Translations under genes and position numbers: made by a program
Shown here: positions 1-6,933 of the stretch, piece by piece
Layout of the letters: each line of letters begins with the position of its first letter
Numbering within the stretch: the stretch's first letter is position 1
Notes under the pieces: generated by a model
What the model was told of the DNA's origin: nothing
What the model saw: the letters and a program-made list of their open reading frames with translations, nothing else
Databases searched by the model: none
Assembly: GCA_020442095.1 (NCBI GenBank)
Contig: JAGRKY010000467.1
Coordinates: 1 to 10,213 of the forward strand
Direction of reading: 5' to 3'
DNA from: Bauldia sp.
Lineage (GTDB): Bacteria; Pseudomonadota; Alphaproteobacteria; Rhizobiales; Kaistiaceae
Length of the DNA: 10,213 bases

Positions 1-190
1 GCGTCGTCGACTTGCCGCAACCCGACGGCCCGAGCAGGCTGACGAATTCATGCTCGCCGACATCGAGCGACATGTTCTGCAGCGCCACGGTGCCGTTGGA
101 GAAGGTCTTCGAAACGCCCCGCAGCGAGACCAGCGGAGCATGGGCGCCCATCGTCGGGTCGGGGGCGGTCGCGATCGCAGCGGTATTCAA
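1..190 (-). CDS. ABC transporter ATP-binding protein, N-terminal part (NrtD/SsuB/TauB type)
   Basis: This is the first 63 codons of an ATPase subunit, running off the left edge. Visible are an aromatic A-loop residue (F30 in KTFSNG), the strand ending in EFVSLLG and a complete Walker A motif GPSGCGKST at residues 54-62. The family powers uptake through an inner-membrane permease by hydrolysing ATP on the cytoplasmic side. I chose TTG at 190 because a GGAG lies 7 bases upstream; ATG at 151 is possible but would leave only five residues before the conserved [11 protein letters not shown] start and has no such site in front. It follows the binding-protein gene on the same strand after a 127-bp gap holding hairpins, so the two are probably one operon whose permease lies outside the window. 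The substrate class (nitrate/sulfonate/taurine-like subfamily) is inferred from the NMT1-type partner, not from this fragment. Very sure of the family, less of the start. Confidence 0.92.
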   Translation of the reverse strand, partial: MNTAAIATAPDPTMGAHAPLVSLRGVSKTFSNGTVALQNMSLDVGEHEFVSLLGPSGCGKSTT

Positions 191-197
191 GCACGAG

Positions 198-201
198 CTC
201 C
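198..201 (-). promoter_or_regulatory. Ribosome binding site supporting a TTG start
   Basis: On the minus strand GGAG is followed by a 7-base spacer and TTG at 190. This near-ideal spacing is the reason for preferring TTG over the downstream ATG at 151. A GTG at 194 is also near but out of frame. Confidence 0.6.
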
Positions 202-239
202 GTTTTTCGCCAGGAAGCCGGCGTCGGTCGGTCGCGAAC

Positions 240-288
240 CGGCCGGCATGGCGCCGGCCGTTCGCTCGTTGAGGGCGCCGATTGGCGC
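240..288 (-). other. Two hairpins between the binding-protein gene and the ATPase gene
   Basis: CGGCCGGC (240-247) and GCCGGCCG (253-260) form a perfect 8-bp stem with a 5-base loop; GCGCC (275-279) and GGCGC (284-288) form a 5-bp stem with a 4-base loop. No T-run follows on the minus strand, so this is not a classical terminator. In operons where the binding protein is encoded first, such hairpins often stabilise the upstream message or partly block readthrough, giving more binding protein than ATPase. That role is inferred from position. Confidence 0.45.
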
Positions 289-317
289 GAAAGGCGGGCG
301 AAAGACGCCGTCCGCCG

Positions 318-1334
318 CTACTTCTTCATGTCCATTCCGACCTTCTTGCACACAAACTTGTCGGTGACGACCTTGCTGTAGTCGATGTCCGCCTTGATGA
401 CCTCGGCATCCACCATCTTGTCGAAGAAGCTCTTCACCTGGTCGAGCGACAGGCAGCCGATGCCGCCTTCCTCGGCCGCGCCGGAATCGACCAGCCCGAA
501 GCTCTTCATCTTCTCGAGCGTGAAGGCGAGCTGGCCATCGGTCATCTCGGGATTGTCTTTCTTGATCAGGTCGTTTGCGGCGGTGTTGTCGCCGTAGAGG
601 TAGTTGTACCAGCCGACGATCGAGGCATCGACGAAGCGCTGGACGACATCGGGATTGTTCGCGACATAGTCGGCCTTGGCCTCGATCATCGTCGAGGGCG
701 TGTCGAAGCCGGCATCGGCGAGCAGGAACAGATCGGGCTTGAAGCCGCCTTCGGTCTCGATCGCATAGGGCTCGGAGGTGATGTAGCCCTGCTGTGCCGA
801 CATCTTGTCGGCAAGGAACGGCGCCGGGTTGAAGGTGTAGGGCTTGATCTGCTCGTCCTTGAAGCCCGGATAGGCCTTCTTCATCCACTGGAAGCCGGTC
901 GAGAACAGATCCTTGGCCATGAAGATGGTGGGGAGCTTGGCAAGATCCGCGAAGGTCTTCACGCCCGAATCCGGATGGGCGATCAGAACCTGCGGATCCT
1001 TCTGGAAGATCGCCGCGACCTCGACCACCGGGATGTCCTGCTCGACAGCGGAGAAGGATCCAATCAGGTTGCCCTGCATGTAGAAGTCGATCTTGTCGGC
1101 CATCAGCAGCGCCTGGTTGGCCGCGTTCGGGCCGCCCTGCACGATGGTGACCTTCAGCCCGTATTTCTCGTAGGTGCCGTCGGCGACAGCCTGGTAGAAG
1201 CCGCCATGCTCGCCTTCGGCCAGCCAGTTGGTGCCGAAGGAGACCTCGTCGAGTTCCTGCGCCGTCGCCGCGCCGGCAAGCGCCGCCGCCGCACCGGCGA
1301 GAAGGCAGAGGGCCGTCGTCTTCAGGATGGTCAT
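318..1334 (-). CDS. ABC transporter substrate-binding protein, NMT1/THI5-like
   Basis: A 338-residue periplasmic binding protein. Residues 1-25 are a Sec signal peptide (basic start, Ala/Leu-rich core, likely cut after ATA before QE); C10 lies within the hydrophobic core without a lipobox, so it is soluble, not a lipoprotein. The mature protein has the NMT1 pattern: a [17 protein letters not shown] opening, then YEKYGLKV, a [11 protein letters not shown] segment, and a mid-protein TSEPYAIE segment. Two cysteines near the C-terminus (C294, C329) could form a disulfide. The family binds small heterocyclic or sulfonate-like compounds (thiamine pyrimidine precursors, riboflavin, taurine, nitrate), so the ligand cannot be read from the family alone. 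A GGGAG lies 10 bases before the ATG. It is the first gene of a minus-strand transport operon divergent from a deaminase operon; a nucleobase or pterin-like ligand is my inference. Very sure of the role, unsure of the ligand. Confidence 0.93.
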   Translation of the reverse strand: MTILKTTALCLLAGAAAALAGAATAQELDEVSFGTNWLAEGEHGGFYQAVADGTYEKYGLKVTIVQGGPNAANQALLMADKIDFYMQGNLIGSFSAVEQDIPVVEVAAIFQKDPQVLIAHPDSGVKTFADLAKLPTIFMAKDLFSTGFQWMKKAYPGFKDEQIKPYTFNPAPFLADKMSAQQGYITSEPYAIETEGGFKPDLFLLADAGFDTPSTMIEAKADYVANNPDVVQRFVDASIVGWYNYLYGDNTAANDLIKKDNPEMTDGQLAFTLEKMKSFGLVDSGAAEEGGIGCLSLDQVKSFFDKMVDAEVIKADIDYSKVVTDKFVCKKVGMDMKK

Positions 1335-1364
1335 GTTTGTTATTCTCCCGCTTCCCAGTTTTCC

Positions 1365-1387
1365 GGCGCGAAGCGTCGGCTCGCGCC
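1365..1387 (-). promoter_or_regulatory. Leader hairpin in front of the NMT1-like binding-protein gene
   Basis: GGCGCGA and TCGCGCC form a perfect 7-bp stem with a 9-base loop. In the mRNA the stem is preceded by a TTACAG segment and followed directly by GGAAAACTGGGAAG, then the GGGAG ribosome binding site and ATG. A CAG/CTG pairing could close an outer stem around an asymmetric purine-rich bulge. The position next to the ribosome binding site of a transporter gene suggests a translational control element. Whether it is a known riboswitch cannot be settled by eye. Confidence 0.45.
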
Positions 1388-1491
1388 CTGTAATCCGTTA
1401 AATCCGCCGCCTCGCCTGTGGGCCGTCGAGGCACCGGTCAAGCGCGGGCGGAACGGTGAAGTCTCGCAATTCACATGCCATTGTCACGCCA

Positions 1492-1520
1492 CGGGAAACC
1501 TCCGAAACCGGCGTTTCCCG
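1492..1520. repeat. Nested inverted repeat, candidate operator
   Basis: CGGGAAAC (1492-1499) and GTTTCCCG (1513-1520) are perfect 8-base arms 13 bases apart. Inside, GAAAC (1504-1508) and GTTTC (1513-1517) form a second palindrome with a CGGC centre. The right arm is shared, giving three GAAAC-type half-sites in 29 bases. GAAAC/GTTTC symmetry is seen in operators of LacI-like regulators. The site lies mid-way between the two divergent genes. Confidence 0.45.
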
Positions 1521-1585
1521 GCCCGTCGTCGGCTCGGGCCTCGACAATCTAGGCCAAGGCCGCTGCACAAGAAAGCGGCAGACAT

Positions 1586-1600
1586 GGCGAAATTGTCGCC
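1586..1600. repeat. 15-bp imperfect palindrome
   Basis: GGCGA-AATTG-TCGCC has perfect 5-base arms and a nearly symmetric centre with one mismatched pair. It lies 62 bases upstream of the RidA-family start, a suitable position for a regulator site, but short palindromes are expected by chance in GC-rich DNA. Confidence 0.3.
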
Positions 1601-1628
1601 CTCGTCCCGCTTGTCACGATCGGCAGGA

Positions 1629-1643
1629 CACACGTAGCGTGTG
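1629..1643 (+). promoter_or_regulatory. Perfect inverted repeat next to the RidA-family ribosome binding site
   Basis: CACACG-TAG-CGTGTG has perfect 6-base arms around three bases and ends 7 bases before the GGAG (1651-1654) that serves the ATG at 1662. It could be a repressor operator overlapping the transcript start, or a leader hairpin with a triloop affecting ribosome access. Confidence 0.45.
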
Positions 1644-1661
1644 ATCCTCTGGAGTCCGGTC

Positions 1662-2060
1662 ATGTTGAAGCCGATTCTGCCGACCACCATCCGCGCGCCT
1701 TTCGCCCGCTACAGCCATGCGATCGAGGTTCCGCCCGGTACCCGGCTCGTCTTTTGTTCCGGCCAGCTCGGCATCGATCCCGACGACGCGATTCCCGCGA
1801 CCGTCGAGGGACAGGCCGAGCTCTGCTTCGGGAATATCGCCGCGATCCTGGCCGAAGCCGGCCTCACGATGGCCGACGTCATCCGCATCAACGCCTATGT
1901 CACGGCCCGCGAGCACATGCAGGGCTACATGGCCGTCCGCGACCGCTACACCGCCGATCCGCCGCCGGCCTCGACGCTGATGATCGTCGGCGGCTTCACC
2001 CGGCCGGAATTCGTCGTCGAGATCGAGGTCGTCGCCGCCGGAGCGGCCGTCGATGGCTGA
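1662..2060 (+). CDS. RidA/YjgF/YER057c/UK114-family protein lacking the catalytic Arg
   Basis: A 132-residue single-domain protein of the size and fold of Rid proteins, which form trimers with active sites between subunits; RidA itself hydrolyses reactive enamine/imine intermediates. Conserved landmarks are FCSGQLGID (31-39), the helix QAELCFGNIAAILAEAG (51-67), INAYVT (76-81) and the terminal VEIEVVA (119-125). The arginine of the family's PARS motif, required for deaminase activity, is replaced: here the motif reads PAST with S104. This places it among the Rid subgroups without deaminase activity, whose roles are mostly unknown. ATG 1662 is chosen because GGAG lies 7 bases upstream; GTG at 1641 would add seven residues and sits inside a palindrome. 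It is the first gene of a three-gene operon and overlaps the exporter gene by 8 bases. Its link to deaminase metabolism is inferred from context. Confidence 0.9.
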   Translation: MLKPILPTTIRAPFARYSHAIEVPPGTRLVFCSGQLGIDPDDAIPATVEGQAELCFGNIAAILAEAGLTMADVIRINAYVTAREHMQGYMAVRDRYTADPPPASTLMIVGGFTRPEFVVEIEVVAAGAAVDG

Positions 2061-2676
2061 CCCTGTCCCGGGCACTATCCACGTCCTCGGCCCGCTTGCG
2101 GCGGTGTGGGCGCTGGCGGTCATCCTGCCCGGCCCGAATTTCCTCGTCATCGTGTGGACGGGCGCGACCGGCGGCCGCCGGCCGGCGCTGCTCGCCGCGG
2201 CCGGCGTGGTGACCGGCGCGGCCTTCTGGATCGCGGCGGGACTGCTCGGGATGAAGGCGCTTTTCGCCGCCCTGCCCTTTGCCGGCACCACGATCAAGCT
2301 TGCGGGAGCCCTCTATCTCGTCTGGTTCGGCATCCAGATGATGATCCGGGCCGATGCGGCGCCGGCGACCGAAGGACCGCGACGCGGCCTCGCCCCGTAT
2401 CGCGCCGGGCTCGCCACCACCCTCGCCAACCCGAAATCGGCGGCGGTCGCCGCGTCGCTCCTCGCGGTCGCTCTCCCGGCCGGGGCCTCGGTCTGGCTTG
2501 TGGGTGCCGCCTTTGGTGTGCTCATCTCGATTTCGGCGGCGTGGTACGTCACGGTGGCGATCGTCGGGTCGATGCCCGTGGTCGTCGACCGCTTCACCGT
2601 AATGCGCCGCCAGCTTTCCCGGGGGATCGGCGCGCTCTTCACCCTGTTCGGCCTCCGGCTTGCCCTGAATTCCTGA
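2053..2676 (+). CDS. LysE/RhtB-family amino-acid or metabolite exporter
   Basis: A 207-residue inner-membrane protein with about five to six hydrophobic segments, the usual size of this family. Signature points are the N-terminal PGPNF (26-30), the LYLVWFGIQ helix (88-96) and the ANPKSA motif (125-130) that opens the second half. The family exports amino acids and related small molecules using the proton gradient. The start overlaps the RidA-family gene by 8 bases, with GGAG 9 bases upstream inside that gene, so translation is probably coupled; the deaminase gene begins 16 bases after its stop. In this setting it may release an amine-bearing product or relieve overload of a breakdown intermediate; the substrate is not visible in the sequence. 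The family is certain, the cargo unknown. Confidence 0.92.
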   Translation: MADPVPGTIHVLGPLAAVWALAVILPGPNFLVIVWTGATGGRRPALLAAAGVVTGAAFWIAAGLLGMKALFAALPFAGTTIKLAGALYLVWFGIQMMIRADAAPATEGPRRGLAPYRAGLATTLANPKSAAVAASLLAVALPAGASVWLVGAAFGVLISISAAWYVTVAIVGSMPVVVDRFTVMRRQLSRGIGALFTLFGLRLALNS

Positions 2677-2692
2677 AGGACACGAGACAGCC

Positions 2693-4036
2693 ATGCGACT
2701 TTGGATCAAGGACCCGATTGCCATCCTCGCGATGGGCGCCGAGCGCGGCGTGGTGGTCGAGGATGGACGCATCGTCGAGCTCGTCGGCAAGGGCGCGACC
2801 CCCGGCAAGCCGGTCGACGAGACCTTCGACGCGTCCCGTCACGTCATCATTCCGGGCCTGATCAACACCCACCACCACTTCTTCCAGACGCTCACCCGCG
2901 CCCATCCAGAAGCGATCAACAAGGAGCTCTTTCCCTGGCTCAAGGCGCTCTATCCGATCTGGGCGCGGAACGTCACGCCGGAGGGCTTCCGCCTCGCCAC
3001 CCGGCTGGCGCTGACCGAGCTCCTGATGTCGGGCTGCACCTGCGTCTCCGACCACCACTACCTCTACCCGGCCGGGCTCGAATCGGCGATGGATATCCAG
3101 GCCGAGGAAGCCGGGCGCCTCGGCATCCGCATGACGCTGACCCGCGGCTCGATGAACCTGTCGGAGAAGGACGGCGGCCTGCCGCCGGACACCATCGTCC
3201 AGGACGAGGACACCATCCTCGCCGACTGCGAAAGGGTTCTGTCGAAGTACCATGACCCGAACGAGGGCGCGATGCTGCAGGTCGCCCTCGCACCCTGCGC
3301 TCCCTTCACCGTCAGCAAGCGCCTGATGGTCGATTCGGTCGGCCTCGCCGAGCGCTTCGACTGCCGGCTCCACACGCATCTCGCCGAGACCAACGACGAG
3401 AACGAATACTGCCTCGAGCATTTCAGCTGCCGCCCGGTCGACTATCTCGAGGAATGCGGCTGGATGAGCGAGCGGGTCTGGCTCGCCCACGGCATCCACT
3501 TCAACGACGACGAGGTGAAGCGCCTCGGCCGCCACCATGTCGGCGTCTGCCACTGCCCGACCTCGAACATGACGCTCGCCTCCGGTCAGTGCCGGACCAA
3601 GGAGCTCGAGGCGGCCGGCAGCCCGGTCGGCCTCGGCGTCGACGGCTCGGCCTCAAACGACAATTCCAACCTGATGGAAAGCCTCCGCCACGCGTTGATG
3701 ATCAACCGGCTCACTTACGACGCCGCCTCGGTCAGCCACTTCGACACCTTCCGCTGGGCGAGCGAAGGCTCGGCCCGCTGCCTCGGCCGGACCGACATCG
3801 GCGCGATCGAGGCCGGACGTCAGGCCGACCTCGCCCTCTACACGCTCGACGAATTGCGCTTCTCCGGCGCCGGCGATCCCCTCGCCGCACTGGTGCTCTG
3901 CGGTGCCCACACGGCCGATCGCGTCATGGTCGCCGGACACTGGCAGGTCGAGGACAGCCGGCCGGTCGGGGTCGATATCGAGCGGCTCAGGGTCGAGCAT
4001 GGCGAGGCGGCCAGGCGTTTCCTCGAGCATATGTAG
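2693..4036 (+). CDS. 8-oxoguanine deaminase-type amidohydrolase (COG0402)
   Basis: A 447-residue cytoplasmic metal-dependent deaminase of the amidohydrolase superfamily. The first metal-binding motif is NTHHHF (H60, H62), then H229 with E232 in HTHLAET, H266 in LAHGIHF and D317 in GVDGSASND, giving the full set for a one-metal deaminase that replaces an amino group by a carbonyl using activated water. The segments LINTHHHFFQTLTRA, PWLKALYPIWAR and CVSDHHYLYPAGLE match my memory of the characterised 8-oxoguanine deaminase group (Pa0142 type), which converts 8-oxoguanine to urate and ammonia. A close relative group acts on isoxanthopterin, and cytosine or s-triazine hydrolases are more distant, so the substrate is likely but not proven. 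AAGGA lies 12 bases before ATG. Last gene of the RidA-LysE-deaminase operon. No missing residue or truncation seen. Confidence 0.88.
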   Translation: MRLWIKDPIAILAMGAERGVVVEDGRIVELVGKGATPGKPVDETFDASRHVIIPGLINTHHHFFQTLTRAHPEAINKELFPWLKALYPIWARNVTPEGFRLATRLALTELLMSGCTCVSDHHYLYPAGLESAMDIQAEEAGRLGIRMTLTRGSMNLSEKDGGLPPDTIVQDEDTILADCERVLSKYHDPNEGAMLQVALAPCAPFTVSKRLMVDSVGLAERFDCRLHTHLAETNDENEYCLEHFSCRPVDYLEECGWMSERVWLAHGIHFNDDEVKRLGRHHVGVCHCPTSNMTLASGQCRTKELEAAGSPVGLGVDGSASNDNSNLMESLRHALMINRLTYDAASVSHFDTFRWASEGSARCLGRTDIGAIEAGRQADLALYTLDELRFSGAGDPLAALVLCGAHTADRVMVAGHWQVEDSRPVGVDIERLRVEHGEAARRFLEHM

Positions 4037-4045
4037 GGGCGAGCC

Positions 4046-4085
4046 GTCTCCACGGGAGACAGCGAATAGGAAGGCAATCGCCTTC
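4046..4085 (+). terminator. Two tandem hairpins after the deaminase gene
   Basis: GTCTCC-ACG-GGAGAC (4046-4060) and GAAGGC-AATC-GCCTTC (4070-4085) are perfect 6-bp stems starting 10 bases after the stop codon. The second is followed by AATATT but no run of T, so termination would be weak or factor-assisted. They mark the probable 3' end of the deaminase operon. Confidence 0.45.
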
Positions 4086-4171
4086 AATATTCGATCGCGT
4101 CGATTCCCCCGGCCTGAATTGTGATTTCCTGATTTTCTCACGAAGACAGGTGGCTTGGACTCGAATGAAGT

Positions 4172-4202
4172 CGGGAATATTTCCGTGAAATCTTCAAGAT
4201 TT
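4172..4202. promoter_or_regulatory. Pair of adjacent palindromes upstream of the EAL-protein gene
   Basis: CGGGAATATTTCCG (4172-4185, one non-matching pair) and AAATCTT-C-AAGATTT (4188-4202, perfect 7-base arms) lie two bases apart, about 120 bases before the ATG of the large signalling protein. The one-base centre of the second favours a DNA operator over an RNA hairpin. The 288-bp spacer (4037-4324) around it is AT-richer than its surroundings and has no coding frame I believe; I see no clear promoter hexamers. Confidence 0.45.
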
Positions 4203-4324
4203 GATGGAACCGACCGCAGCGCCAGACTTTTGTTTGCTTACTAACTTCCGGTTCATGATTCGGCGGTTGGATGGAAGACTGGAAGTGGTGGACGGCCGCT
4301 GCAAAGGCGACTGGCGTGTCGTGA

Positions 4325-6895
4325 ATGGTTGAGTCGAAGCACAGCTTTAGTATCCGGGCGAAACTGGCTGCGGCCTTCGGCCTTTCATTGGGGGCGGTGG
4401 TTGCAATCAGCATCGTCGGGGTGAACCAGCTCCAGACTTTCCGGCAGTTCACCACGGAACTTTCCGATGCCTGGCTGCCCGAGCTCGCGGCGATCAACAA
4501 CGTCCGGATCGCGATGACCGAGTTCCATCAGGCCGCGGCGCGACAGGTCGACAATGCGATCCACCATACCATCCCACGCCATCTCGAACCGGAATACTCC
4601 CTGCTCTACCCCGGTATCGACCAGGCCGAGATCATGGCGACGCTCGCCCGCCGGATCGAAAGTGCCATCTCGTCCTTCACCGACGCTCTGGACACCGAAG
4701 AAGAACATCGGCTGCTCGGCGAGTTCCTGATCGCGTGGGGGGAATATCGATCCGCGCAGGCGGAGGTCACGATCCTCGTCGATAACGGCAAGGCGGAACA
4801 GGCCGTCAACCTGTTCAACCGGATTGCCGTCGATACCTACCGGAACGCCCACGACAAGGCCGATGAGGTCTTCACCTTTGTCGCCAGCAAAGGCAAGGCC
4901 TGGGCCGCCGACGCCAACAGCCTCTACCGCTCGTACCTTCTCGAGGCCGGTCTCGCTATCGTCTTGACCGCGTTCGCCGTCATCGGCGCCCTCGTCTGGC
5001 TGACACGCGAGGTGAGCAGGCCGCTGCATGAAATCAGTGGGGCGATGGAACGGCTCGTCGCAGGCGACCTCACCGCCGAATTCGTCGAGCGGTCCGACCG
5101 GCGGGACGAGATCGGCTCGCTCATTCGGGCCGTTCAGGGCTATCGGAAAAGCCTGCTCTCCGGCCTGGAGCTCGCCGCCGATGCTGCGCGGGAGCGCGAC
5201 CGGCTCGAGGTCGCGGTCAGCAACCTGCCCGTCGCGCTGGCCGTGTTCGACCGGGAAAACCGCCTCGTCCTGTGCAATCCGCGATATGCCGCGATGTACG
5301 AACTGCCAAGCCGGCTCGCAATGACTGGGGTGACGCTTCGCGAGATTTGCGAGCACCGCATCGCGAGCGGTGCGATCACGCCGGAGGGTGCCGAGGCCCG
5401 GTACGAGGAAGTGCTCGGCGCCGTCCTTGCCAAGAAGCCGATCCACGCCGTTCGCCAATGGACTGACGGGCGCATTGTCGACGTCCAGGTCGAGCCGCTC
5501 GATGATGGCGGCTGGCTGACGATGCAGGAGGACATCACCGATCGCCGCAAGATCCAGGAGGAAATCGCTTTCCTCTACGCGCATGATCCCCTCACCCGGC
5601 TGACCAATCGCGAGGCCTTCAAGAACCAGATGGGGATGGCCCTGCGGCGCGGCGCGGCGTTTGCCGTGCTCTGCCTGGACATCGATCGCCTGAGGGAGAT
5701 TACCGATGCATTCGGTGTCGGCGCCACCGACCAGATTCTCAAGGGCGTCGCCGGGCGGCTGACGGAGACGTGCGATTCGAGCTCGGTGCTCGCCCGCTTT
5801 GCCGGCGGCGAGTTTGCGGTCCTGCAGCTCGATGCGGCCGGCGCCGGAGACGCCGAGGCCCTCGCCAGGCGCATCATGGAGTCCCTGAGTCGGCCCTTCG
5901 AGGTCGATGGCCACGAGGCGACGGTCGGCGCCAGCATGGGCATCGCGATCGCGCCCGGCGACGGGCGGGACCCCGACCAGCTCATCCAGAACAGCTACAC
6001 CGCGCTCCACCGCGCCAAGGGCGAAGGCCGCGGCTCCTATCGCTTCTTCGAGCCGGGCATGGACGCCGCCGTCAGCATCCGGCGCGAGATCGAACGCGGC
6101 CTGCGCTCGGCGCTGGCCAACCGGGAATTCGAGCTCTGGTACCAGCCGCTGATCGATCTGCGCACCGAGCAGACACTGGGCTTCGAAGCGCTGCTGCGCT
6201 GGCGCCATCCGACACGGGGCCTGATCTCTCCCGCGGATTTCATCCTGATCGCCGAAGCGACCGGTCTCATTCGCCCGCTCGGCGCCTGGATATTGCAGGA
6301 GGCCTGCAACTTCTGCGCCCGGCTGCCGCCGCCGTTGCGCGTGGCCGTCAACATCTCCGCCGTCGATTTCCACGACGCGGCGCTCATCGTCAACGTCCGT
6401 AACGCGCTGGAGCAGTCCGGCCTGCCCGCATCGCGGCTCGAACTGGAGATAACCGAGACGGCGATGCTGGAGAATACCGAACGGACGCTGGCTATCCTCC
6501 AGGGGCTTCACGCGCTCGGGGCGCGGATCGTCATGGACGATTTCGGCACCGGCTATTCGAGCCTCGGCTACCTGCAGATGTTCCCGTTCGACAAGATCAA
6601 GATCGATCGCCAGTTCATCGACGGCGTCACCACCAAGCGCAATTCGATTGCAATCGTCCGGGCGGTCATCAGCATTGCCGAGAGCATGGGCATCACCACC
6701 CTCGCCGAGGGCGTGGAGACGGAAGAACAGCTGAACTGGCTGAAGGCGGAGCGATGCGTCGAGGCCCAGGGTTTCTTCATCGGGCATCCCCGGCCGGCGG
6801 CGGAGGCCTTCGACTTCGTCAGCGACGCCCCTCAACAGGCCGCGACAGCTTGGCACGGCCGGCCAAGACTGACATCCTCTCTCAAGTCGGTATGA
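4325..6895 (+). CDS. Membrane HAMP-PAS-GGDEF-EAL protein, probable c-di-GMP phosphodiesterase
   Basis: An 856-residue inner-membrane sensor. Order: transmembrane helix 1 (about 14-36), a helical periplasmic sensor region (37-203), transmembrane helix 2 (204-226), HAMP (227-277), PAS (298-408), GGDEF (416-575) and EAL (590-835). The GGDEF signature is AGGEF (493-497), losing the first Gly and the acidic third residue; the usual Phe and Asn after the metal Asp are L456 and T460, and no RxxD inhibitory site precedes it, so cyclase activity is unlikely. The EAL half keeps its metal and catalytic residues: E621 (EAL), N676, E708, D738-D739 (DDFGTGYSS), K759, E795, E798 and Q815. It should hydrolyse cyclic di-GMP to pGpG in response to periplasmic and PAS signals, with the GGDEF domain perhaps a regulatory GTP sensor. 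An in-frame stop directly precedes ATG 4325; no good ribosome binding site is visible. The creatininase-family gene starts 38 bases downstream. Confidence 0.93.
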   Translation: MVESKHSFSIRAKLAAAFGLSLGAVVAISIVGVNQLQTFRQFTTELSDAWLPELAAINNVRIAMTEFHQAAARQVDNAIHHTIPRHLEPEYSLLYPGIDQAEIMATLARRIESAISSFTDALDTEEEHRLLGEFLIAWGEYRSAQAEVTILVDNGKAEQAVNLFNRIAVDTYRNAHDKADEVFTFVASKGKAWAADANSLYRSYLLEAGLAIVLTAFAVIGALVWLTREVSRPLHEISGAMERLVAGDLTAEFVERSDRRDEIGSLIRAVQGYRKSLLSGLELAADAARERDRLEVAVSNLPVALAVFDRENRLVLCNPRYAAMYELPSRLAMTGVTLREICEHRIASGAITPEGAEARYEEVLGAVLAKKPIHAVRQWTDGRIVDVQVEPLDDGGWLTMQEDITDRRKIQEEIAFLYAHDPLTRLTNREAFKNQMGMALRRGAAFAVLCLDIDRLREITDAFGVGATDQILKGVAGRLTETCDSSSVLARFAGGEFAVLQLDAAGAGDAEALARRIMESLSRPFEVDGHEATVGASMGIAIAPGDGRDPDQLIQNSYTALHRAKGEGRGSYRFFEPGMDAAVSIRREIERGLRSALANREFELWYQPLIDLRTEQTLGFEALLRWRHPTRGLISPADFILIAEATGLIRPLGAWILQEACNFCARLPPPLRVAVNISAVDFHDAALIVNVRNALEQSGLPASRLELEITETAMLENTERTLAILQGLHALGARIVMDDFGTGYSSLGYLQMFPFDKIKIDRQFIDGVTTKRNSIAIVRAVISIAESMGITTLAEGVETEEQLNWLKAERCVEAQGFFIGHPRPAAEAFDFVSDAPQQAATAWHGRPRLTSSLKSV

Positions 6896-6933
6896 TCCCG
6901 GCTGATCCGCGACACTGATCGGCGTTCCACCCC

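Larger units (their letters stand above)
1335..1661. promoter_or_regulatory. Divergent control region between transport and deaminase operons
   Basis: These 327 bases separate two genes read outward, so both promoters must lie here. I see no convincing coding frame and no strong match to TTGACA/TATAAT on either strand. The stretch holds four inverted repeats: a hairpin at 1365-1387 in the leader of the binding-protein gene, CGGGAAAC...GTTTCCCG at 1492-1520, GGCGA...TCGCC at 1586-1600, and CACACG-TAG-CGTGTG at 1629-1643 just before the ribosome binding site of the RidA gene. This suggests shared control by a regulator encoded elsewhere, as no regulator gene is present in the window. Confidence 0.6.

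Noticed and set aside
282..1637. A long plus-strand frame over the binding-protein gene and intergenic region
   Set aside because: It is antisense to a well-supported signal-peptide-bearing protein and would run through the divergent control region.
1662..2060. RutC of the uracil-degrading Rut pathway
   Set aside because: No rutA, rutB, rutD or rutF neighbours and the key arginine is missing.
5570..6050. Active diguanylate cyclase
   Set aside because: AGGEF instead of GGDEF/GGEEF, with further losses at substrate-binding positions, makes cyclase activity unlikely.
4385..6856. An 823-codon open frame on the minus strand opposite the signalling protein
   Set aside because: High GC suppresses stop codons in the antisense frames; the translation has no recognisable domain, while the plus frame has complete HAMP, PAS, GGDEF and EAL signatures.
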